A DNA stretch of 17,946 nucleotides from Methanobacteriota archaeon. GTDB taxonomy: Archaea > Thermoplasmatota > Poseidoniia > Poseidoniales > Poseidoniaceae. The translations under genes were made by a program, and so were the position numbers. The stretch is from positions 1-17,946 of the forward strand of contig PBSP01000070.1 of NCBI GenBank assembly GCA_002726845.1, read 5' to 3'. Below the pieces are notes generated by a model. It was not told the origin of the DNA. It did not search any database and was given only the letters and a program-made list of their open reading frames with translations. Of this stretch, positions 1 to 6,055 are shown in pieces (within the stretch, counting starts at the first letter, position 1; every line of letters begins with the position of its first letter).

Positions 1-637
1 CGTCACCATCTTTGTCTTCGCATCCATGCGATGGAAGTTCGGTGTTTTTTTGCGGGTTATCGGGGTCGGGTAACCATGCACGGGTCGAATTACCCGGCGT
101 AGTTGGGCATTGGTCCGGTTGCGAACCAAGCGCATTATCACCGTAACCATCTCCGTCACCATCAGACCATTGTGTTCCATCCGAGGGCAGCGCATCAGCT
201 CCCTGCAACGTGGTCCAATTTTCATCGGGATCGGAGTAGCCGTCCAGGTCGCTATCGGGACATCCATAGCGATCCTCTATTGAGAAACCGTTGACTGTAG
301 GACAACCGTCAGGAGTGGTTCCTGTTGGATTGTCACCGTATCCGTCTCGATCGGTATCCTGCCACTGCGAGGAATCAAGAGGGTACGCATCACCGTCTTG
401 TCCCTCACTGTTGTCTCCATAGCCATCACCATCACTATCGATGGTTTGGTCGCCGTTGTCAGGGAACATGTCGGTGTTGTCTCCGACCCCGTCACCATCG
501 GAGTCAACCGATTCATCGGCCAGATCGGGGAATTCATCCGAATTGTCTCCAACACCGTCTCCATCGCTGTCGAGAGTTTCACTGGAATCGTTTGGGAAGG
601 CGTCGAGGGCGTCGGTTACACCGTCTCCATCACTATC
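1..637 (-). repeat. TSP3-type DxDGDG repeat array (protein-level, 66-bp periodic at its start)
   Basis: Within the secreted protein, DSDGDG motifs restart at bases 637, 571, 505 and 439, exactly 66 bases apart. Further, longer units follow (DTDRDG, DSDLDG, DGDGDG, DKDGD at the edge). Synonymous codons differ between units, so this is an old, selected protein repeat and not a recent DNA duplication. The aspartate spacing matches the calcium-binding repeats of thrombospondin type 3 and OmpA-like surface proteins. Confidence 0.85.
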
Positions 638-1576
638 GACATCAAACAGATGGACGCGTGTTGATGAAGAAAAGCCTGAAACGATGTAGATTTCTCCATT
701 CAGGCCTTTGATAGAACCGATTACTTTGCCGCTTGTATCGTAGGTTTCTCCTTCTGTGAAGGTCGTTGTTCCAACTTCAATAATCTCACCTGACTGGGTC
801 CCAACATGGTAGGTTAACGAATCGATTTGTTTGAGGTAAACAAGTTGTGGACTGTTTGAAATCGAGAGCATTTCAAACGAGTAATCCGTCAGGTTGTATC
901 GATACAATTCCCCTCCCGCAGTACCAACAAGAAGGCGCCCCTCAGCGTCTATTTCAATGACGTTGACTGCAGAGCTCATGTCGGTTAACTGTTGAAGAAG
1001 TGTGCCTGAATTTGAGGTGATTTTGACGCGATTATCGTAACCGCCAGTAAGAACGTCGCCTGTCGAAGTAACAAGCATGGTCTTCATTCCTCCTGTGTGA
1101 GAGTTGGTTGCAATTCCAGTAGGCGCTCCTTCTGCCCATTCGTCTGCACGACGAAGCCCGGCGAAGTAACCAACCCACACATCACCATCGTTGTCCCAGT
1201 CTACAGCATCAACCGGATTGCTTGTGTTGATGTATTGGGTTATGACTTGTTGCGTAAGTTGAACGATAACGACGCCAGAATTGTGTGCAATGGCCACAAG
1301 ATTTGCTCCAGAGTCAATCGTTGCAGAATTTGCGGTTACGTTCAGATCAAGAGTCCATACTTCAGTGTGGGTTCCAGCTTCAAACGAGTTGACGCTCAAG
1401 ATACCGGTCCCAGTTACCATCAACACTTTACCGTCATTCATTTGCTCCCAAGCAACGACTTTTTCACCGATTTGCTCGGTCTGTCCAGCATCAATAAGGC
1501 TGGCTGTCGCAGGAGCGAGTGGAAACAGCAATGATGTCAAAAGCAAGCAAAAGACGATGCTCGTTGCGGTTCGCAT
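1..1576 (-). CDS. Secreted beta-propeller-like protein with thrombospondin type 3 calcium-binding repeats (partial, C-terminus beyond window)
   Basis: The reading frame is open from the ATG at 1576 to the left edge, giving 525 codons, so the C-terminus is missing. An in-frame TGA two codons upstream fixes the outer limit of the start. Residues 1 to about 25 are a signal peptide (MRTATSIVF then a hydrophobic core ending PATAS). Residues ~26-313 are short beta-rich repeats with DG and GG turns (for example NDGDVWVGY, STGDVLTGGYD, AEGRLLVGTAGGELY), as in WD40/PQQ-like propellers. From residue 314 (base 637 leftwards) come TSP3-type repeats, each opening DSDGDGxGDN. The first three are exactly 22 residues (66 bases) long; later ones are longer and contain Cys (CPTV, YGCP, QCPTT). 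TSP3 aspartates bind calcium, so an extracellular structural or adhesive role is likely. The gene lies 49 bases after the coiled-coil gene. No SD is visible, and an AT-rich box about 25 bases upstream suggests a leaderless transcript. The exact function is unknown. Confidence 0.9.
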   Translation of the reverse strand, partial: MRTATSIVFCLLLTSLLFPLAPATASLIDAGQTEQIGEKVVAWEQMNDGKVLMVTGTGILSVNSFEAGTHTEVWTLDLNVTANSATIDSGANLVAIAHNSGVVIVQLTQQVITQYINTSNPVDAVDWDNDGDVWVGYFAGLRRADEWAEGAPTGIATNSHTGGMKTMLVTSTGDVLTGGYDNRVKITSNSGTLLQQLTDMSSAVNVIEIDAEGRLLVGTAGGELYRYNLTDYSFEMLSISNSPQLVYLKQIDSLTYHVGTQSGEIIEVGTTTFTEGETYDTSGKVIGSIKGLNGEIYIVSGFSSSTRVHLFDVDSDGDGVTDALDAFPNDSSETLDSDGDGVGDNSDEFPDLADESVDSDGDGVGDNTDMFPDNGDQTIDSDGDGYGDNSEGQDGDAYPLDSSQWQDTDRDGYGDNPTGTTPDGCPTVNGFSIEDRYGCPDSDLDGYSDPDENWTTLQGADALPSDGTQWSDGDGDGYGDNALGSQPDQCPTTPGNSTRAWLPDPDNPQKNTELPSHGCEDKDGD

Positions 1577-1595
1577 GGCTCAGCGAGAATGTCGT

Positions 1596-1607
1596 GAATT
1601 ATGAAAC
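1596..1607 (-). promoter_or_regulatory. Candidate TATA-like box for the secreted TSP3 protein
   Basis: Read on the minus strand the segment is GTTTCATAATTC, centred about 25 bases before the ATG at 1576. That is where an archaeal TATA box would sit for a leaderless mRNA. The sequence just before the ATG has no GGTGA-like ribosome binding site, which fits. It is a weak match to TTTATA, and read-through from the upstream gene is equally possible. Confidence 0.3.
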
Positions 1608-1625
1608 AGACGCATACTTGTCCGT

Positions 1626-4121
1626 TCAGGATTCATCTGAAGACGGTTTTTCACCCTTGGTTGAGGTTGGAGGAGGTCCGCGTTGTTTTTTCGGGATCAT
1701 CTGTGGCCGAACCGGGGTGATTGTCGACGTTTTCACCACCTTTGGTTGATTGGGGATCGGTTTCAATTGTTGAACGGGTCGAAGCATTGCAGTTCCTGTT
1801 TCACTACCAGCGTCTTCCGTTTCTTTCGGGACAACATTGAGGGGTGTGAGAGTGCCTTGAACGGGGCGCATTGTTGTGGTTTCCGTTGATTCCTCAACTT
1901 CGCTTCCTTCAGTGAGATCACGTTTGGAAATTCTTGCTTCATCATCGCTGGTGCCAAACTTCCCGTCATCGCCTGGTTTGATACTGACTTCGACTGCGCC
2001 AACGGGGACGACGATCTCTTCCGCAGGGAGTTCTTGTGTTGGTTGAACGGGCATTCGAACTTGGCGTTCAATGGGCTTTGGTAGACCTGCGCCTGGCTGC
2101 ATGCCACCTATTGGAGCTTTTACTGGACGAAGTGTGGGCGCTTGTCCGAGTGGTTTTGCCCCACCTATCGGAGCACGCATTCCACCCAAACCCATGGTTT
2201 GTGTTTCTGCTGATCCAAGCGCTCTGGTCATTCCACTCATTGCTGGACTGCGAGCGCCAAGTGTTGATGGGTCTTGACCCAATGGCATCGATGCTGGTGC
2301 CTGTCCAGAAATCGATTGCATCCATTTCTGCCGTTTCTCCGCCCGTGTATCGGTCTGTTGGAGCTCAGCAAACTCTTGCTCTCGACTTCGCAATTCGGAT
2401 TCCGAACTGTCGATTTCTCCCTGAATTTGGGAGGTGATTGCGTCACGCATCTTGGTTTCCGCCATTTCTCGGAAGGAATCCATCTTCTCAGCAAGGCTGT
2501 TGAGTCGGTCACGTACTTCCGCACGCTTGAGACCGAGTTGTGCTTCAATTTCAGCACGAATGGAGGCCTCACGCTTGCGGACATCGATGAGAGCCTTGTT
2601 GCGCATGATTTCTTCACGCTTGTCGAGTTGTCGCTCAAGTTGCACAGCGATTTCCTCTTGTTTTCGGACTCTAAAGGCTGCAAGACGTTCTTCCATATCG
2701 ACTTCCAGTTCGAGAGCGGTCTCTTCCTTGAGAAGGTCAAGATCGGTCTCAAAGGTGAGCCGTTCGTTGCGAAGTTGTGCGTCCAATTCGGCCATGATGG
2801 CCTTACGTGCTGCTGTTTCACGGGACTGGAACTCAATTTCAAGACGTTCAGCCCAATCGGTTCGCTTGGCTTCATACTGTTCCTCAAGCTGACCGCGCAG
2901 TTCGGTTTCACGCTCAAATCGGAATCGAGCAAGGCGGTTTTGTATTTCCGCCTCACGAGCGTTACGATACGAAATAAATTCCTCATCAGAGCGTCGAGCA
3001 AGTTCTTGGTCAAGTTCAGTCTTGAGGACTTTCGAAATATCATCAACGGCTTTGGAGAAGGTGATGTCGTACTTTTCTTTGAGTCGGCCTTTGCGCTCAC
3101 TCAAACGCTCGGAATGAGAGGATTCAATTTGCTTTTGGATTTCGACGCGCAATTCATCGCGACGTCGAGCAATCGCCAATTCCACATCCTCACGCATTCG
3201 CTCTTCAAGATCGGCGGTCTCTTGTCGAAGTTGAGCCTCAAGTTCTTGCTGCAATTGTTGAGCAATGTCTTCTTCTAAGCGGAGACTGCGTCGGTCGTAT
3301 TCCGCACGAAGACGGGCCTCTCGATGATTGAGTCGGTTTCGAAGTTGTTGTTCAAGACGGGTTCGGATCCCTCGACGGAGCTGTTCTTCTCGTTCTGCAA
3401 GCCGAGCGTTGTGACCTTCCTCCAACGTTTCGATTTCTTTGTTCTCCATCTCAACGAATCGAGATTCCATCTCCTTCTCAATGTCTGCTTCCAGTTCGCG
3501 GATTTTTTGTTGAAGGCGTTGATTGTATTCGAGGCTAAGACGTTCCTTTTGCAGTTCTAACCGACGACGATGCTCGTCCTGTAGTTGGACTTCAATGGAC
3601 TGCTTGATGGCTTCTTTATGTTCTTCAAGACGTCGATTGTGTTCATGTTCGAGTTGATTTTGAAGATTGGAAATCTCTCTGCTCATTCGCAAATCCAATT
3701 GTTCACGCATTCGTGTTTCCTCAGAAGCGAGGGCTGAGCGCTCCATTTCTGCAAGTTCAACCTCCATTTCCGATCGCATTTCCTTTTCAAGGGCGTCGAG
3801 GGTTAATTCATGTTGTACTGCAAGGTCGTTGGCAATTGCATCCTGCATTGCAGAAACGCGCTCACTGATGGCTTGTTGACGAAGGCGGCGCTCACGTCGA
3901 ATATCAGCTCGCATTCGTTCTTCTTCACGGAATCGAGCACTGGTGAGTAAGGCTTGGTCGGTAGAGACGTTTGGAGCAGATGTGAATTGGCTACGGAGAG
4001 CTGCTAGAGTAAGACCATCTGCGTTTGCTCGCTTCTTACGAGCAACGTCCAAAGAATTGTCCGGCCTGCTTTCGCTAGCACTCATAACGTCCCATCCAAT
4101 TGCATATCGACCTTTCTTCAT
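1626..4121 (-). CDS. Long cytosolic coiled-coil protein with proline-rich disordered tail, function unknown
   Basis: 831 residues, with no signal peptide and no membrane segment. Residues ~60-604 are almost uninterrupted Glu/Arg/Leu/Gln-rich helix with heptad-like spacing (for example RRERRLRQQ, LEERMREDVELAIARRRDEL, VQLERQLDKREE), predicting a coiled-coil rod of several hundred residues. Residues ~605-831 are Pro/Gly/Ser/Thr-rich and probably disordered. The tail holds two APIGG motifs (650-654, 669-673), three [ML]RPV[KQ]-type motifs (664-668, 751-755, 780-784) and a DDGKFGTSDD segment near 718-727. No ATPase motif is present, so it is not an SMC or Rad50 protein. The ATG at 4121 is used; an in-frame ATG at 4085 (MSASESRPD) is a reasonable alternative, and neither has a clear SD. 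It lies 66 bases after pssA and 49 before the secreted TSP3 protein. A scaffold or filament role is only a guess from architecture. Confidence 0.85.
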   Translation of the reverse strand: MKKGRYAIGWDVMSASESRPDNSLDVARKKRANADGLTLAALRSQFTSAPNVSTDQALLTSARFREEERMRADIRRERRLRQQAISERVSAMQDAIANDLAVQHELTLDALEKEMRSEMEVELAEMERSALASEETRMREQLDLRMSREISNLQNQLEHEHNRRLEEHKEAIKQSIEVQLQDEHRRRLELQKERLSLEYNQRLQQKIRELEADIEKEMESRFVEMENKEIETLEEGHNARLAEREEQLRRGIRTRLEQQLRNRLNHREARLRAEYDRRSLRLEEDIAQQLQQELEAQLRQETADLEERMREDVELAIARRRDELRVEIQKQIESSHSERLSERKGRLKEKYDITFSKAVDDISKVLKTELDQELARRSDEEFISYRNAREAEIQNRLARFRFERETELRGQLEEQYEAKRTDWAERLEIEFQSRETAARKAIMAELDAQLRNERLTFETDLDLLKEETALELEVDMEERLAAFRVRKQEEIAVQLERQLDKREEIMRNKALIDVRKREASIRAEIEAQLGLKRAEVRDRLNSLAEKMDSFREMAETKMRDAITSQIQGEIDSSESELRSREQEFAELQQTDTRAEKRQKWMQSISGQAPASMPLGQDPSTLGARSPAMSGMTRALGSAETQTMGLGGMRAPIGGAKPLGQAPTLRPVKAPIGGMQPGAGLPKPIERQVRMPVQPTQELPAEEIVVPVGAVEVSIKPGDDGKFGTSDDEARISKRDLTEGSEVEESTETTTMRPVQGTLTPLNVVPKETEDAGSETGTAMLRPVQQLKPIPNQPKVVKTSTITPVRPQMIPKKQRGPPPTSTKGEKPSSDES

Positions 4122-4170
4122 ACATAAGGTACGCGACGCTAACTGCGAACTAGACGTCGGTTTTGACAGG

Positions 4171-4176
4171 AAAAAA
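4171..4176 (-). terminator. T6 tract after pssA, possible archaeal terminator
   Basis: On the minus strand a run of six T lies 12 bases after the pssA stop codon. Archaeal RNA polymerase can terminate at oligo-T tracts without a hairpin, so this could partly separate the four upstream genes from the coiled-coil gene. The run is short and the assignment is tentative. Confidence 0.3.
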
Positions 4177-4187
4177 CGGTTCGCGTA

Positions 4188-5078
4188 TCACTCTTCAACA
4201 TCAGGATTGTATACAGGTGGTTGAGGCTTAACCAAGTAATATACTGCAAAAAGACACGAAGCGAGGAACAACCATCCCGGCGGAGCAAGAGCATTGCCGA
4301 GGTCGATTGGGTTGTCGGATACACCCGTGCGAATGAGGGCGTAGAGTATGGCCGTAAGCAGGCAGACCATCTGCAAGATTGACAATTTCAAGTCGAGACC
4401 GTGTTTGAGTTTCGATAATCGTCGATCTGTGATCATCAACGCACCAGACAAGAACATAATCGGTAGAATCAGCATATCAAGACCGGGCGTTGCAGCACAG
4501 TCGATTTGTTCACCAATGCCTTCAACACAAACACTCACATCGTTCAATGGAGGGCCGAAACTGAGAATTGGTTGCAACCAAATGAACCCCGCAGCACTCA
4601 TCAAAAGTATGGCATTTCCTGGTGATGATAGTCCATGGAAGTACGGTAGGCCGCTTCCTTCTTCATATTGGAAGCGAGCGAGTCGCAGCATACCTGTTCC
4701 AATGACCCAAAAACCAGCGATTGCCAGTGAAACAGTCCAAATGGGCGCTGCTTCACCCCAGCGACCGAACATGATGAACATCATCAAAGCGGGAGCAACG
4801 CAAAAAGAAAGACAATCGGACATGATATCCAATGAGCCTCCAAGCAATTTTCTCTTTGAGTAACGACGAGCGATTGGCCCATCAATGATGTCTCCAACTG
4901 CGGAGAGAAAGATGCACAGCATCGATGCCCAGATGTATTTGGATTTGAGGCCTTGGCCGTAGGGCTGGCTCATGTCTTCAACTGCAACGATCAGGAACAT
5001 GATTGAGGCCGTCCCGAACATGGCATTGCCCAGCGTTATGTAGTCGGCAATACCGGTTAGTTTGAAGGTTGATTTCAT
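4188..5078 (-). CDS. pssA: CDP-alcohol phosphatidyltransferase, PssA type (phosphatidylserine/archaetidylserine synthase)
   Basis: 296-residue polytopic membrane protein of the CDP-alcohol phosphotransferase family. The complete catalytic signature D-x2-D-G-x2-A-R-x8-G-x3-D-x3-D is present: D63, D66, G67, A70, R71, G80, D84, D88. Surrounding sequence matches the PssA branch specifically: ITLGNAMFG near residue 15, LSFCVAPAL after the last catalytic Asp, and MLRLARFQYEEG near residue 130. The family transfers a head group (serine in this branch) onto a CDP-activated lipid with release of CMP. In an archaeon the lipid would be CDP-archaeol, giving archaetidylserine, but the sequence does not show the lipid. 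Further hydrophobic helices follow in the C-terminal half. The ATG at 5078 is supported by GAGATGAT, one base off the SD consensus GAGGTGAT, immediately upstream. Only 9 bases separate it from the zinc-ribbon gene, indicating co-transcription. Confidence 0.9.
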   Translation of the reverse strand: MKSTFKLTGIADYITLGNAMFGTASIMFLIVAVEDMSQPYGQGLKSKYIWASMLCIFLSAVGDIIDGPIARRYSKRKLLGGSLDIMSDCLSFCVAPALMMFIMFGRWGEAAPIWTVSLAIAGFWVIGTGMLRLARFQYEEGSGLPYFHGLSSPGNAILLMSAAGFIWLQPILSFGPPLNDVSVCVEGIGEQIDCAATPGLDMLILPIMFLSGALMITDRRLSKLKHGLDLKLSILQMVCLLTAILYALIRTGVSDNPIDLGNALAPPGWLFLASCLFAVYYLVKPQPPVYNPDVEE

Positions 5079-5087
5079 GGAATCATC

Positions 5088-5480
5088 TCAAAAACTTACC
5101 TTGAACGCTGAATCACAAGCAGGGCAATCGATGGTCCTCTGCCCCGGACGTTGTTTCATTCGTAGACCTCGATGGCAAATTGGGCACTCAATTTCAACCC
5201 TCACGACCTTCGCAGCAAGTGTGAACTGTGCATCGCAATCCGCACATCGCAATTGAGCAGGACGTTGGTCAACGCCAGCGATAAGAACCTTTGAACAAGA
5301 AGGACATGAAATACGCTCTTTCAACCACTTTGTACGCGTCGGTTCATGGTCCACGCGCACGCTTGCTGAGCACAATTCGCACTCAACAATACCAAGTTTG
5401 GACGGAAGCAATCCGTTGCACTTCGGACAAGTAAGCGCCGGTGGCGCAATTCTTGACTCGACCGTGAGTTCTTCGTCCAT
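5088..5480 (-). CDS. Triple zinc-ribbon protein, function unknown
   Basis: 130 residues from the ATG at 5480 (MDEELTVES). Three consecutive four-cysteine zinc ribbons fill it: C18/C21 with C34/C37, C59/C62 with C79/C82, and C99/C102 with C119/C122. All twelve ligands are intact and every knuckle is CxxC. No enzyme motif or membrane segment is visible. Such ribbons usually mediate RNA, DNA or protein contacts, or serve as a metal-responsive domain. An in-frame TTG at 5522 would add 14 residues and has GTGA six bases before it, so it is a real alternative. I prefer the ATG because the added residues are low-complexity and TTG starts are rarer. It sits between the winged-helix regulator and pssA, 9 bases from the latter. 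The role in the cluster is unknown. Confidence 0.85.
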   Translation of the reverse strand: MDEELTVESRIAPPALTCPKCNGLLPSKLGIVECELCSASVRVDHEPTRTKWLKERISCPSCSKVLIAGVDQRPAQLRCADCDAQFTLAAKVVRVEIECPICHRGLRMKQRPGQRTIDCPACDSAFKVSF

Positions 5481-5536
5481 GATTGACCATCTCGTCTTTG
5501 AATTTGGATTGTTCGCCTGCAACGCACTTCACGGAT

Positions 5537-6007
5537 TCAATCGTCATCGTCCTTCTTGATACCGACCAAAATAATCTTCCCGGGAAGGAAATTCCAAGGC
5601 AGATCCAGTGGGATGTTGTACTCTTGGGCAAGTTTCTGAACCAATTGTTTGGCTCCAACTTGGCCGCGTGAATCAAGCAAATCGATTGCGTGAACGTGCG
5701 TCAGTTTTGACAACTCTTCAAGCGGTGAGAAGGTTCTTTGCGACCCTCCTGTTTTCCCCATTGAAGGTATTGGGACGTCTTTGATTGTTCTCCACCAGCG
5801 AGCTCGACCAACGTCACGATGGTTCTCGATTAAGCCAACTTTCACCAGTCGCTTGAGGTGATGATAGAGGTTGTATCGGTCCACATTCAAAGCATCTTGA
5901 AGTTGTACGGTACTCATCTCTTCTTGTTGCAAAAGTGCTTCGTATGCACCTTGTCGCGTAGGGTGGGTTAACGCGGCCACCAACGGGTCTGTCCTCACTC
6001 TACTCAT
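5537..6007 (-). CDS. Winged-helix (ArsR-like) transcriptional regulator
   Basis: 156 residues. Residues ~5-75 form a winged helix-turn-helix: DPLVAALTHPTRQGAYEALL (helix 1-2), MSTVQLQDALNVDRYNLYHHLKRL (helix 2-recognition helix), and VGLIENHRD...ARWWRT as the wing. The xxLTHPTRxxxYEALL opening and the YHHLKRL recognition helix are typical of ArsR/HTH_20 proteins. Residues ~90-156 form a separate C-terminal region I do not recognise, ending in an acidic KKDDDD tail. There is no cysteine, so it lacks the thiolate metal site of classical ArsR/SmtB sensors despite following a metal-pump gene. The ATG at 6007 is preceded by GGTGAG at good SD spacing. It lies 48 bases downstream of the P-type ATPase gene and 14-56 bases before the zinc-ribbon gene. 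It may regulate this cluster, but the ligand and targets are unknown. Confidence 0.85.
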   Translation of the reverse strand: MSRVRTDPLVAALTHPTRQGAYEALLQQEEMSTVQLQDALNVDRYNLYHHLKRLVKVGLIENHRDVGRARWWRTIKDVPIPSMGKTGGSQRTFSPLEELSKLTHVHAIDLLDSRGQVGAKQLVQKLAQEYNIPLDLPWNFLPGKIILVGIKKDDDD

Positions 6008-6055
6008 CGTCTCACCAGTTAAGACTCAACCTTGCTCAGGTTTGAAGATATCCTT

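Noticed and set aside
1..637. 66-bp periodic DNA taken as a CRISPR or satellite array
   Set aside because: The period corresponds exactly to a 22-residue calcium-binding protein repeat in an open frame, and the units differ mostly at synonymous sites.
103..711. Several overlapping plus-strand ORFs rich in His, Arg, Ser or Pro near the left edge
   Set aside because: They are antisense readings of the GAC/GAT-GGT repeat codons of the TSP3 array; their repetitiveness is inherited from it.
2237..3100. 287-codon minus-strand ORF in another frame of the coiled-coil gene
   Set aside because: Out-of-frame shadow of the coiled-coil gene, Ser/Lys/Arg-rich with no motif. I saw no sign of a frameshift joining it to the main frame.
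2274..3278. 334-codon plus-strand ORF opposite the coiled-coil gene
   Set aside because: It is antisense to a clearly real, Glu/Arg-rich coiled-coil gene. Its Phe/Leu/Ser-rich product is the usual complement of such codons, with no recognisable domain.
4122..4187. Hairpin CGACG...CGTCG in the gap before the coiled-coil gene
   Set aside because: Only five base pairs with a loop of about 16 bases, so easily due to chance.
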